Assembly (NCBI GenBank): GCA_023397655.1
Contig: JAEWTW010000052.1
Coordinates: 12,856-76,855 of the forward strand
Direction of reading: 5' to 3'
Origin: Bacillota bacterium
GTDB taxonomy: Bacteria > Bacillota > Clostridia > Christensenellales > SZUA-584
Length of the DNA stretch: 64,000 bases
Below the pieces are notes generated by a model. The model did no database searches. It had not been told where the DNA came from and was given only the letters and a program-made list of their open reading frames with translations. The translations under genes and the position numbers were made by a program. This document shows, piece by piece, positions 24,698-33,367 of this stretch (its first letter is position 1; each line of letters starts with the position of its first letter).

Positions 24698-25966
24698 TTA
24701 CTGAATCTCCGTCAGCGGCATCAGTGCCTCGGCCTTGATGTACAGCGACGGCCCCTTGCCGTAATCCAGCGCGTAGAAGCCCTTGAGATATTCGCAGAGC
24801 TTCACCTCAAGGCTGCCGCCGTCCGACAGCTTCACCGTCAGTGTGTAGACCGCATCCCCCGCTTCGCTGTCGATGATGCCCGAAGCCTGTGCGCTCAGCA
24901 ATGCGTTTGCCAGCGCTGCGGACTCATCCTCACCCAGAGGCTGTCCATTGACCGTTGCCGCGCCCTCAGAAAGCTCGATCTGCTGCCCCTGCTCCTGCCA
25001 CGAGACGGATACTAGGCTGTCCGCCTCCACCGGCATCAGCCGCTTGTCCATGCACAGCGCCACATCGTCCACCATGAACGCGGTATAAGGCTCGTCCAGC
25101 AGATACACGCCGTCCTTGCCCTCCACAGTGCAGTAAACCTTTTTACCGTCCTCCGTCTTTGCGCCCAGATGCAGCACCATCTCCGTGCCTGCCGCATCCG
25201 CAATGTGGATATAATCGCCGCTGTCCAGCCCGTATTCCGGCTTCACTTCGCTGCCCGCGTATGAGTTCAGACGTGCCTTCGCCGTCTTCTTCACCTGTTC
25301 CATAAACGCAGCCGAGGCGGCTGTGCCATGCTTTTCAAACGCATATCCGCTTTCAAATATATCCGACTGCACCACGGACTGCTCCAGACTGCCCCGCTTA
25401 TAGGACAAGCTGCGGATGCTCTCACCGTCCACCGCGGGCAGGGACAGGTCCACGATGTCCGTCAGCGTGCTGCGTATCTGCGCGAAATGGTCGCCCCGCA
25501 TCGTGTAAACGCTCGCGTCGCCGGATTTCATGAAGTATACTGCCGTCTGGTCCGTCGTGGGCAGCCCGAACGCGAACTCCACATGAGACCCGTCCGCCAG
25601 CGTCAGCTTTGCCGTCAGCGACGGGTTTTCCAGCCCGTATTGACCCGGATCCGCCGCTTTCTCTTCCACCACGGCCACAGCGTAAACATAGCTGAGGTAA
25701 GTCGCCATGCCCTCGCAGGTCAGGCTGTCCACCGCCATGTCGCTGCCTGCCGCCGCCCAGCCCTCGCCCTGCCGCTCCACCCGGATCACACCGCTTTCGC
25801 TGGTGATCGTCATGGCCTGTATCGAGTCGAACGGTATGTCCGACACCAGCAGAAGCTCATTGCTTTCCTCTTCCGGCGGATTACTCAGCAGCAGCACGAT
25901 ACCCACGGTCACTACCGCCAGCGCCGCCAGCAGCGACACCAGCAATATGATATTGCGTTTACTCAA
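24698..25966 (-). CDS. DUF4340 domain protein, membrane anchored
   Basis: A 422-residue protein with one N-terminal membrane helix (IILLVSLLAALAVVTVGIVLLL) and an extracytoplasmic part with repeated beta-rich units (VRVERQGEGWAAAGSDMAVDS, VEFAFGLPTTDQTAVYFMKSGDASVYTM in pieces) typical of DUF4340. Such proteins are regularly encoded after GldG-like proteins in ABC-2 clusters, as here. The biochemical function is unknown; a role in assembly or export of a surface component with the ABC-2 system is likely. Last gene of a four-gene operon closed by a terminator. Confidence 0.8.
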   Translation of the reverse strand: MSKRNIILLVSLLAALAVVTVGIVLLLSNPPEEESNELLLVSDIPFDSIQAMTITSESGVIRVERQGEGWAAAGSDMAVDSLTCEGMATYLSYVYAVAVVEEKAADPGQYGLENPSLTAKLTLADGSHVEFAFGLPTTDQTAVYFMKSGDASVYTMRGDHFAQIRSTLTDIVDLSLPAVDGESIRSLSYKRGSLEQSVVQSDIFESGYAFEKHGTAASAAFMEQVKKTAKARLNSYAGSEVKPEYGLDSGDYIHIADAAGTEMVLHLGAKTEDGKKVYCTVEGKDGVYLLDEPYTAFMVDDVALCMDKRLMPVEADSLVSVSWQEQGQQIELSEGAATVNGQPLGEDESAALANALLSAQASGIIDSEAGDAVYTLTVKLSDGGSLEVKLCEYLKGFYALDYGKGPSLYIKAEALMPLTEIQ

Positions 25967-25995
25967 TTCGTCTCTCCTCTAACGTCCCGCTGACG

Positions 25996-27441
25996 TTACA
26001 GCCGCCGCCTCTTCCGCCACACGAATATGCCTGCGATGATCACAGCAATTGGCAGTACGGCAATCACGAGCACACTCAGCACATTCTTCTGCAGCTGGTT
26101 CCGGATCTGCAGCAGGTCTCCCCGTATCTGCTTGGGCTGTATCGTGATGCTGTTCTTCTGCTCACCGAGATAGGACAGCGTGTTCACTGCCAGCTCGTAG
26201 TTGTTCGCTGTTTCGATGGCCGCATCCGTGAAGAAAGCCTCGGAGGTGAACAGCGCGATCTTGCTGTCCCCTTTCTCCGCCAGCGCCGCGATCACAAACG
26301 CGCCCTGCTTGTCGTCCGCTTCCTTTTCCACCGTCGTCATGTTTTCCAGCGGTTTCGCGTAGCAGCTTGGGTCCGTCACCAGCAGCGGCGTCACCGTCAC
26401 ATCGCCCGGCACCTGCGGCACGCTGATGCTGGAGTTGATGCTCATCACCACGTTACCGCCCGCCTGAATGATGGGCTGCGTGATCTCGTGCGCCTGTATG
26501 TCCGGCACCAGGCTGGTCACCTGCTGATAATACCGCGTTTCGTCCTGCCCAATGATGATATCCTTATTGATACTCATATCGTATTCCAGCAACAGCGCGG
26601 AGAAGTTCGGGAACTTGTCCGTCAGCACTTTCACATCGCCGGTTTCGCTGTTCACACTCAGGTTCTGCATGATGATGAACGCCTTGCCGCCAGCCGTCAG
26701 GAAATCATGGATATCGGCATATTCGTCATCCGACAGGTCGCTCTTGGGGCTAATGACGAACAGCGTGTCATTCTTCGGGTCCAGTATTCTGGCGGCTGTC
26801 ATGGAGTTGTAGCTTTCCAGCTCATAGCCGCGGCTGGACAGCGCGTTGAGCAGCGTCAGGTAGCTCGCGGGCTGCGCCTCGTCGTGCCCTGTCAGCACCT
26901 TGGCGGATTTGACGACGCCCGTCTCAATGTAGTTGACCGCGGAGGTGATGTACTGCTCCGCCATCGTTCCCAGCACGCTGCCCGTGCTGCCGTCGATGAT
27001 ATAAAGCTGGTCCGGTGAGATCACCTTATAGCGCCTGCGCGCTGCGTCTGTCACGATGATGGAGTTCACGGCGATACCCGCCTTGTCCGGGTCGAACGCC
27101 TGCGCAAACGCCGGGTTCTTAAGCGGGTCCACGTTTTCGTATTTGATGTTCGGCGAATACGCGTCGTATTTGTTCAGCAGCTCCTTGGTCAGGCTGTCTT
27201 CGGACGACGGCGTATACAGCGAATAAACCGTAACCGGCTGGCTCAGCGAGTCCAGCACGTTCTGCGATTCCTGCGTTAAGCTGTACACCTGATACTGCGA
27301 CAGGTCGGCGCGCAGGTTAAACCGGTTTTCCAGCAGGTTCATCAGAAAATTGACGGCGAGCACCAGCGCGATCACGATGGCGCATACGGCCCATATAAAA
27401 ACACCGCGGCGGTTTGTTTTTGCATCCGGCTGTTTGTTCAT
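25996..27441 (-). CDS. GldG-family ABC-2 auxiliary protein
   Basis: A 481-residue protein with an N-terminal helix (GVFIWAVCAIVIALVLAVNFLMNLL), a large extracytoplasmic region (LRADLSQYQVYSLTQESQNVLDSLSQPVTVYSLY; KVLTGHDEAQPASYLTLLNAL; KNDTLFVISPKSDLSDDEYADIHDFL) and a C-terminal helix ending in basic residues. This layout and the opening LRADLS..YSL match the GldG/DUF4350-like proteins of gliding-type ABC systems. It probably works with the adjacent permease and ATPase. The stop is 29 bp before the DUF4340 gene. Confidence 0.82.
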   Translation of the reverse strand: MNKQPDAKTNRRGVFIWAVCAIVIALVLAVNFLMNLLENRFNLRADLSQYQVYSLTQESQNVLDSLSQPVTVYSLYTPSSEDSLTKELLNKYDAYSPNIKYENVDPLKNPAFAQAFDPDKAGIAVNSIIVTDAARRRYKVISPDQLYIIDGSTGSVLGTMAEQYITSAVNYIETGVVKSAKVLTGHDEAQPASYLTLLNALSSRGYELESYNSMTAARILDPKNDTLFVISPKSDLSDDEYADIHDFLTAGGKAFIIMQNLSVNSETGDVKVLTDKFPNFSALLLEYDMSINKDIIIGQDETRYYQQVTSLVPDIQAHEITQPIIQAGGNVVMSINSSISVPQVPGDVTVTPLLVTDPSCYAKPLENMTTVEKEADDKQGAFVIAALAEKGDSKIALFTSEAFFTDAAIETANNYELAVNTLSYLGEQKNSITIQPKQIRGDLLQIRNQLQKNVLSVLVIAVLPIAVIIAGIFVWRKRRRL

Positions 27442-27445
27442 CGCT

Positions 27446-28150
27446 TTAACCCTTTCCCCATCTTCTTTTCTCGGTCACGACCACCGACAGCATCAGAAAC
27501 ACGAACGAGAACGAGAGCATATACAGTATGGACGATGCGCTGAGTATGCCGTGCGCAAAGGCCGCGTAATTGCTGAATATCGACAGTATGCCTAGCACTG
27601 AGCTGATCACAGGGTCGCTCATGGATATCATCGACGGCATCCAGAGCAGCAGCAGCACCACGAAAGTGATGAGCACTGCGGACAGCTGGTTTTCCATCAC
27701 CGACGATATGAACAGGCCGATGGCAATGCACACGCCGCCCAGCAGCAGATATCCCAAATACCCCAGCAGTATCTCGCCGAAGTAGGGGCTGGAGAATATC
27801 GCAATGATCAGCACATACAGCAGCGTGGCCGCCATCGACATGGCCAGCACGAACACCGCCGCGAAATATTTGCCCAGCACGATGGAGCGCACCGGCACGG
27901 GCGAGGTCAGCAGCATCTGGTCGGTCTTTGTTTTCTTCTCCTCCGCCATCAGCCGCATCGTAAGGAACGGCGTCAGCAGTATCAGCACAAAGAACAGGCT
28001 GCCGAACAGCTCGGAAATGCTGGCAGACCCCTGATTGATGTTCTTCATGTTGAACAGCAGGCCGCTGAAAAACAGGAATACACCCATATACACATAGCCG
28101 ATCATCGTGTTGAAATAGGTCGTGATTTCTTTTCGGAAAACCGCCTTCAT
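27446..28150 (-). CDS. ABC-2 type transporter permease
   Basis: A 234-residue membrane protein with six helices (GYVYMGVFLFFSGLLF; LFFVLILLTPFLTMRLMAEEKKTKT; IVLGKYFAAVFVLAMSMAATLLYVLI; YLLLGGVCIAIGLFISSVMEN; VLITFVVLLLLWM). The LMAEEKKTKTDQMLLTSPV loop is typical of the GldF/ABC-2 group. It overlaps the ATPase gene by 4 bp and ends 4 bp before the GldG-like gene, so the complex is built from one transcript. Confidence 0.88.
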   Translation of the reverse strand: MKAVFRKEITTYFNTMIGYVYMGVFLFFSGLLFNMKNINQGSASISELFGSLFFVLILLTPFLTMRLMAEEKKTKTDQMLLTSPVPVRSIVLGKYFAAVFVLAMSMAATLLYVLIIAIFSSPYFGEILLGYLGYLLLGGVCIAIGLFISSVMENQLSAVLITFVVLLLLWMPSMISMSDPVISSVLGILSIFSNYAAFAHGILSASSILYMLSFSFVFLMLSVVVTEKRRWGKG

Positions 28151-29085
28151 ACGCCCGCCTCCTCACTGTTTGTCAGCGTGATGAATATGTCCTCCAGCGT
28201 GGGCAGCAATGGCCGCATCAGCAGCAGCCGCGAGTCCGACGCCTTCACAGCATCGTAAACGGCAGCCCGCAGGTTTGTGTCGCCGCCTTCCAGCAGAAAA
28301 TCCACAGAACCGGGCTCGTTTTCTCCGATGAACTCTAAACCAATGTCCGGAAGCTGCAGTATCTTCCGCGCCTGTGCTTCCCCGCCGCTCAGCCGCACCA
28401 TCACACGCTGCGCGCTGCCCGACTGACTGGTGAGGTTTTCGATGGTATCCTGCCGGACGATCTCGCCGCGGTTGATGATGATCACCTTGCGGCAGATGTC
28501 CGATATCTCGCTGAGTATGTGCGAGGACAGTATAACCGTATGCTTCTCGCCCAGCTCGCGTATCGTTCCTCGTATCTCGACGATCTGCTTGGGGTCCAGA
28601 CCCGCGGTGGGCTCGTCCAGTATGATCAGCTCGGGCGAACCGCACAGCGCCTGTGCCAGCCCAACGCGCTGCCGGTATCCCTTGGACAGATTCCCGATCA
28701 GACGCTTGCGCACATCGGCCACGTGTGCCGCTTCCAGCACGCGGTCCGTCTCCTTCTTGATCCCGGTCGGCTTCACGTCTTTCAAGCGGCACGCGAACGC
28801 AATATATTCCTCCACCGTCAGGTCGTTGTACAGCGGCGGGTGCTCCGGCAGATAGCCGATGCTCTTTTTGGCTTCCCGCGGATTCTTGACAGTGTCATAC
28901 CCGTTGATGGACACCGTTCCCGAAGTCGCGGCGATATACCCCGTGATGATGTTCATCGTGGTGGTTTTTCCCGCGCCGTTGCGCCCCAGCAGACCCACGA
29001 TGCCGCCCTTGTCCACAGTGAACGAAATATCATTGACGGCGGTGTTCTGCCCGTATTTCTTTGTGATGTTTTTAACTTCTACCAA
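28147..29085 (-). CDS. ABC transporter ATP-binding protein (GldA/CcmA-like)
   Basis: A 312-residue ATPase: Walker A GLLGRNGAGKTTTMN, Q-loop IGYLPEHPPLYNDLTV, signature LSKGYRQRVGLAQAL, Walker B LIILDEPTAGLDP and switch His in VILSSHIL, followed by a C-terminal accessory domain of the kind found in ABC-2 exporters. First gene of the ABC-2/GldG/DUF4340 operon. Substrate unknown. Confidence 0.92.
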   Translation of the reverse strand: MVEVKNITKKYGQNTAVNDISFTVDKGGIVGLLGRNGAGKTTTMNIITGYIAATSGTVSINGYDTVKNPREAKKSIGYLPEHPPLYNDLTVEEYIAFACRLKDVKPTGIKKETDRVLEAAHVADVRKRLIGNLSKGYRQRVGLAQALCGSPELIILDEPTAGLDPKQIVEIRGTIRELGEKHTVILSSHILSEISDICRKVIIINRGEIVRQDTIENLTSQSGSAQRVMVRLSGGEAQARKILQLPDIGLEFIGENEPGSVDFLLEGGDTNLRAAVYDAVKASDSRLLLMRPLLPTLEDIFITLTNSEEAGV

Positions 29086-29157
29086 TGGCCTGCGCTCCTT
29101 TACCCCGTAATATCGGTATAGAACGGTATTGTACGCTTAAACAAACGCATATGAGAA

Positions 29158-29862
29158 TCAGCCTGAAATTGCGGTATTTGCCGCCTCCAGCATGCGCAGC
29201 GCGTTGTCCGCCACCGTCGCATCCCGCAGGAACAAACCGGACGTGCCGCCCGTCAGCATATCCGCGCCCGCGCGCACCAGCTCGGGTATCGTGCGAAAGT
29301 TCACGTTGCCGTCCGCCTGTATGCCGGTGGTGAGCCCTTCTCGCCGCAGCGCGTCACGCAGCTGCCGGATGGAAGCATACGCCTCCGGTTTGATGGTCTG
29401 ACCGGCGTAACCCGGGTCCACTGTGAGCTTCAGTATCCACGGCACATGGTGCGCCAGCATCAGTATGTTGTCGCTGACCTGTGTCTCAGCCCGCAGCGCC
29501 AACACCGGCTCCGCACCCGCCTGACGGATGGCGTCGAAGCACCGGAGCAGCCCCTTACTGTCGTCCGCTTCGGCGTGCACCGATATATAATCCGCACCGC
29601 ACGCGGCGTACTGCTCAACGAACTTCATCGGTTCGTACACGCCAAGATGCACCTCGACGGGCAGCTGCGTGTGCGGCCGGAGCGCAGCCAGCGTGGGCGT
29701 GCCCAGTATGAAGCATGTGTTGAAACGCCCGTCCACCACGTCAAAATGCAAAAAGGACACCGCACTGCGGTGAACCTGCTCCATATCCGACTGCATGTTA
29801 TAAAGGTTAAAGCATGAGACGGATGCCGAAAGCGCTATCCCCTGTCTGTTCAGCCTGTACAA
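29158..29862 (-). CDS. Ribulose-phosphate 3-epimerase-like protein
   Basis: About 234 residues of the RPE fold: SFLHFDVVDGRF (metal-binding Asp), VEVHLGVYEP (His), LKLTVDPGYAGQTIKPEAY (second Asp) and QADGNVN near the end. A TTG at 29862 is preferred because AAGGGGAG lies 8 bases upstream; an ATG-initiated frame begins at 29916 or 29907, but those starts have poor ribosome sites and lie across an inverted repeat (29889-29910). It is divergent from the canonical epimerase at 43563 and may act on another phosphorylated sugar. It follows the LacI gene. Confidence 0.72.
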   Translation of the reverse strand: MYRLNRQGIALSASVSCFNLYNMQSDMEQVHRSAVSFLHFDVVDGRFNTCFILGTPTLAALRPHTQLPVEVHLGVYEPMKFVEQYAACGADYISVHAEADDSKGLLRCFDAIRQAGAEPVLALRAETQVSDNILMLAHHVPWILKLTVDPGYAGQTIKPEAYASIRQLRDALRREGLTTGIQADGNVNFRTIPELVRAGADMLTGGTSGLFLRDATVADNALRMLEAANTAISG

Positions 29863-29888
29863 TATCCAAACTCCCCTTATACGCAAGA

Positions 29889-29910
29889 TGCGGAAATCAC
29901 TCCGCATCTC
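29889..29910. repeat. Inverted repeat between LacI and epimerase genes
   Basis: GATGCGG and CCGCATC separated by eight bases. No T-run follows, so it is more likely a leader hairpin than a terminator. Confidence 0.45.
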
Positions 29911-29962
29911 GTTCATTCCTTATTCTGTTAACATTGAGGTTTTAAAACGTGCTGCTGAAGCT

Positions 29963-30955
29963 TTATGTGCTTTCCCGCTCGATGATCTCGGCGTTTACCA
30001 GCACTTTGAGTATCGACTTGTCTCCGGTTTGTATTTTCTCGATGAGGCGCTTGGCCGCGATGGAGCCGATCTCTTCCTTGTAAATGGCCATGGTGGACAG
30101 CGTCGGTTCTATCATCGTGCAGAAAGGAATGTCGTCCACACCGATAACCGCGATATCGTCCGGAATGCGGTATCCGGCCTCCTTAATGGCCTTCATCGCT
30201 CCCACCGCGATGGTGTCGTTGTCGGAAAACACCGCCGGCGGCAGCTTGGGTCTGCTCTCCAGCGCCTTTTTCATGTCCGCGTAGGAGCCTTCCAGCGTGG
30301 AGTCCAGCACAAACGTGTATGCCGGGTTATAGTCCAGCCCCAGCCTCTGCAGTGCCTTTTTGTATCCTTCCCGTCGGCCCAGAAAGTTGTTGACCTTAAA
30401 CCCGCTTCTGAAGTGGCCGATCTCCCGGAAGCCCTTATCATGCAGATACTTCACGGCACGGAACGCGATATCGATGTTGTTCATCGTCACGCAGTCATAC
30501 TCGGCAAATTCCATGTAACTGTCCACGATCACCACCGGCACCCTGATGTCGCCGAGCATCGACAGGTCGTCGTTGGTCAGCTCTGTGCCCAGCAGCAGTA
30601 TGCCGCGGCGCGGGTCGTTGCGCACCATCTCCATGATGGATTCCTTGTTCTCCGTGTTCAGCGTGGTGATGAGCACATCGTAGCCCTGCTCATGCGCACC
30701 GTTGGCGATACCGTCCGTCACGGCGCTGATGAAGCCGTGGTCGTCCACCACCTTGCCGTATTTGGAGTATTTGAGGAAACGTATGTACTTGCCCTTGCTG
30801 GCCTGCGGCCTTGCGGTCGCGCCGGACTGCTTTAAATAAGTCAGTATACGCTGGCGCGTTTCTTCGTTGACCCCCGGTTTGTTATTGACCACCAATGATA
30901 CTGTCGATGGCGATACACCCAGCTTCTGGGCGATGTCCTTGTACTTTACTCGCAT
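29963..30955 (-). CDS. LacI/GalR-family regulator of the cargo operon
   Basis: A 330-residue repressor: helix-turn-helix YKDIAQKLGVSPSTVSLVVNNKPGV and a sugar-binding-type effector domain (AVFSDNDTIAVGAMKAIKEAGYRIPDDIAVIGVDDIPFCTMIEPTLSTMAIYKEEIGSIAA in pieces). It lies 84 bp after mtnA with its own promoter. Similar TTTAAT/ATTAAA-rich stretches lie upstream of this gene, the sugar-binding protein gene and the rhaA-like gene, consistent with one regulon, but no exact shared operator was found. Confidence 0.93.
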   Translation of the reverse strand: MRVKYKDIAQKLGVSPSTVSLVVNNKPGVNEETRQRILTYLKQSGATARPQASKGKYIRFLKYSKYGKVVDDHGFISAVTDGIANGAHEQGYDVLITTLNTENKESIMEMVRNDPRRGILLLGTELTNDDLSMLGDIRVPVVIVDSYMEFAEYDCVTMNNIDIAFRAVKYLHDKGFREIGHFRSGFKVNNFLGRREGYKKALQRLGLDYNPAYTFVLDSTLEGSYADMKKALESRPKLPPAVFSDNDTIAVGAMKAIKEAGYRIPDDIAVIGVDDIPFCTMIEPTLSTMAIYKEEIGSIAAKRLIEKIQTGDKSILKVLVNAEIIEREST

Positions 30956-30991
30956 GCTGCACCGCGCTTTTTTGTATTTTTGTCACTTCAT

Positions 30992-31019
30992 ATTATAGCG
31001 GTTTTTAAATTCTTTTCAA
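30992..31019 (-). promoter_or_regulatory. Promoter of the LacI gene inside the element
   Basis: Minus strand TTGAAA (31019-31014), 16 bp, TATAAT (30997-30992). Immediately upstream is a near-palindromic AT-rich run centred near 31030 (TTTAAATAAATTTAA) that could be an operator. Confidence 0.6.
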
Positions 31020-31039
31020 TTCATTTAAATAAATTTAAT

Positions 31040-32083
31040 TCATTTTTCAAACAACTTTTTAAAGTTCTCGTTGAACGGCGGATACACGATGCCCTTTTCC
31101 GTGACGATGGCGGTGAGGTGTTCGGCCGGAGTCACATCAAATCCTGGATTATATGTCTTGATGCCCTTGGGCGCCGTCCACTTGCCGAACGTGCAGGTGA
31201 TCTCACTGCCGTCGCGCTCCTCTATCGGTATATCCTTGCCGGTCGGGCAGTTCATATCAATGGTAGGCGTGGGCGCCGCAATGTACATCGGAATGCCGAA
31301 GTGTTTGGCGAGTATCGACACGCTGAAGGTGCCGATCTTGTTGGCCGTATCACCATTGGCCGCCACCCGGTCGCACCCCACGATGATGGCGCTGATTTTG
31401 CCCTGAGACATCACAACAGCCGCCATATTGTCGCAAATCAGCGTCACGTCAAGGCCGGACTCAAACAGCTCATAAGCCGTCAGCGTGGAGCCCTGCAGCC
31501 GCGGACGCGTCTCGTCGGCGTATATCTTCAGCTTGATGCCGCGTTCCTGCGCGAGGTAGAACGGTGACAGCGCCGTGCCGTAAGCCGACGTCGCCAGCTT
31601 GCCCGCGTTGCAGTGCGTCAGCACGCCGTCCCCGTCTTTCAGCAGGCTCAGCAGGTTTTCGCCGATTCGTCGGTTGATGTCCTCATCCTCCTGATGGATG
31701 GCGATGGCTTCCTGCTCCAGCTCATGCCGGATCGACGCCACAGGCAGATGCTTCAGAGACTCCGCTTTGGTCACCATGCGGTCCAGCGCCCAGAACAGAT
31801 TGACCGCCGTGGGCCGCGACGTCGCCAGATAATCGGCGTCCTTTTTGTACTGAGCGAAAAATGCTTCATAGCCATCCGATGGTGCGAGGTTCGCGGATAT
31901 CACCATGCCGTAGGCCGCCGTCACGCCGATGGCCGGAGCTCCCCGCACGATCATCGTCTGGATGGCCGTCCACACGCCCTCCACCGTATCATACTCTCTG
32001 TATACCGTCTCGTTGGGCAGCAGGGTCTGGTCGATAAGCGAAAGCTTCCCGTCGTCCCACTTCAATGTATAAAACTCCGCCAT
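31040..32083 (-). CDS. mtnA: S-methyl-5-thioribose-1-phosphate isomerase
   Basis: A 347-residue eIF2B-like isomerase. Signatures: IVRGAPAIGVTAAYGM, LTHCNAGKLATSAYGTALSPFYLA with the catalytic Cys, and VGCDRVAANGDTANKIGT with the catalytic Asp, then PGFDVTPAEHLTAIVTEKG. It converts methylthioribose-1-phosphate to methylthioribulose-1-phosphate; homologues also act on 5-deoxyribose-1-phosphate. It begins 2 bp after mtnK, so the two act in sequence. The remaining methionine-salvage genes (mtnB, mtnC, mtnD) are absent here, which points to an aldolase route instead. Confidence 0.95.
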   Translation of the reverse strand: MAEFYTLKWDDGKLSLIDQTLLPNETVYREYDTVEGVWTAIQTMIVRGAPAIGVTAAYGMVISANLAPSDGYEAFFAQYKKDADYLATSRPTAVNLFWALDRMVTKAESLKHLPVASIRHELEQEAIAIHQEDEDINRRIGENLLSLLKDGDGVLTHCNAGKLATSAYGTALSPFYLAQERGIKLKIYADETRPRLQGSTLTAYELFESGLDVTLICDNMAAVVMSQGKISAIIVGCDRVAANGDTANKIGTFSVSILAKHFGIPMYIAAPTPTIDMNCPTGKDIPIEERDGSEITCTFGKWTAPKGIKTYNPGFDVTPAEHLTAIVTEKGIVYPPFNENFKKLFEK

Positions 32084-32085
32084 GC

Positions 32086-33309
32086 TTATTCTCCTTTTTC
32101 CTGCGTTTTTGTCTTCACCAGCGCAGCCAGATCATCGATGCTGCTCATCGCCCGGCGCGTCATGATGGCCGCCTCGCCGATGGACAGCGCCAGCAGCTGA
32201 GCCGCGGCGCGGCGCTTTTCGTCCGCGATGGACTGTACGTCCGCCACATGGGCAAAGCCCAGTATCCGCCGGTTGATCTTGCAGCCCGCATAACCGATGG
32301 TATCTTCAAATATCTCGCGCACCACGGCTTCCTTGAAGCCCTTGACGCTCTTCAGTTCCGCGCGGGCATCCTTCTCCCACGCTTCCGAAAACTCCTTCTC
32401 AAAGCTCCTGTATACCTGTGTGATGGTCTCCAGCAGATATTCCCTGTAGGAAGCGATCTGCTCTGCCGTTACATCGTCCCGCCCGGACCACGACGCGTAG
32501 TTCAGCACCAGGTTTGCGGTCACCGCCCCGATGTCAAAGCCTGCGGGGCCATAGAACGAGAACTCGGTATCGAACACGCGCAGCTCGTTGTCGTCGATGA
32601 ATATCGAGCCCGTATGCAGATCCCCATGCAGCAGCGACTGCGCTTTTTGCATGAAGCCCATTTTCAGCTTGGTGACTTCGCACCGCAGCGCATCCTTCTT
32701 CCACCACACCTCGCGGACGAAATCCATGATCTCAGGGTTGATGTCGTTGGTGGGCGCGTCGAAGTATGGGTCGGTCAGCACCAGATCCTCCGTGATCTTG
32801 CACAGCTCCGGGTTGATGAACTTCTTGACCTGCTCCTTCTTCTGGATGGGGTCCATGTAATAGTCGGACGTATAGAACAGCGTGCGTGCCAGAAATCTGC
32901 CTATCTGTTCCGGGAATTTGGAAAAGCGGCGCATCTTCATCAGCTCAAAACGCATGATCTTGAGGTAGCTCAAGTCCTCCACCATCGACAGCGCCATGTC
33001 CTCGTCGTTGAAATACACCTTGGGCACCATGCCGGGGCAGATGCGTTCCTGCGTTTTCAGCGCTTCGGCTTCAATGCGCGAGCGGTCTATGGTCAGCGGC
33101 CACGAATCTCCGATCACGCGCAGATGCGGCAGCGCCTGTTTGAATATGGTGGACTTGCCGTGCTTGTTGTCGATAATGTGGAAGACCAGGTTCAGGTTGC
33201 CGTCGCCGATCTCATGCGACACCAGCTCCGCGTCCTTTTCAAAGAGTCCGGACACGCCCCGCGCGTATTCCACAGCCTGCTGTTCCGTGAGTGCTCTGTA
33301 TTCACCCAT
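32086..33309 (-). CDS. mtnK: S-methyl-5-thioribose kinase
   Basis: A 407-residue kinase of the aminoglycoside-phosphotransferase fold. HEIGDGNLNLVFHIID is the ATP-binding loop, SLLHGDLHTGSIFID carries the catalytic Asp and VFDTEFSFYGPAGFDIGA the metal-binding Asp; MVEDLSYLKIMR and GYAGCKINRRILGFAHVADV are MtnK-specific. It phosphorylates methylthioribose (and in some species 5-deoxyribose) with ATP. GGAGGT precedes the ATG at 33309 at good spacing; the ATG at 33315 is too close. The presence of MtnK means free methylthioribose is the substrate, available from an importer or a nucleosidase. Confidence 0.95.
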   Translation of the reverse strand: MGEYRALTEQQAVEYARGVSGLFEKDAELVSHEIGDGNLNLVFHIIDNKHGKSTIFKQALPHLRVIGDSWPLTIDRSRIEAEALKTQERICPGMVPKVYFNDEDMALSMVEDLSYLKIMRFELMKMRRFSKFPEQIGRFLARTLFYTSDYYMDPIQKKEQVKKFINPELCKITEDLVLTDPYFDAPTNDINPEIMDFVREVWWKKDALRCEVTKLKMGFMQKAQSLLHGDLHTGSIFIDDNELRVFDTEFSFYGPAGFDIGAVTANLVLNYASWSGRDDVTAEQIASYREYLLETITQVYRSFEKEFSEAWEKDARAELKSVKGFKEAVVREIFEDTIGYAGCKINRRILGFAHVADVQSIADEKRRAAAQLLALSIGEAAIMTRRAMSSIDDLAALVKTKTQEKGE

Positions 33310-33367
33310 GCTCATACCTCCGATATATCTTATCCCCCGGTGCATAACCGGGTCCGTTACGTCCTTG

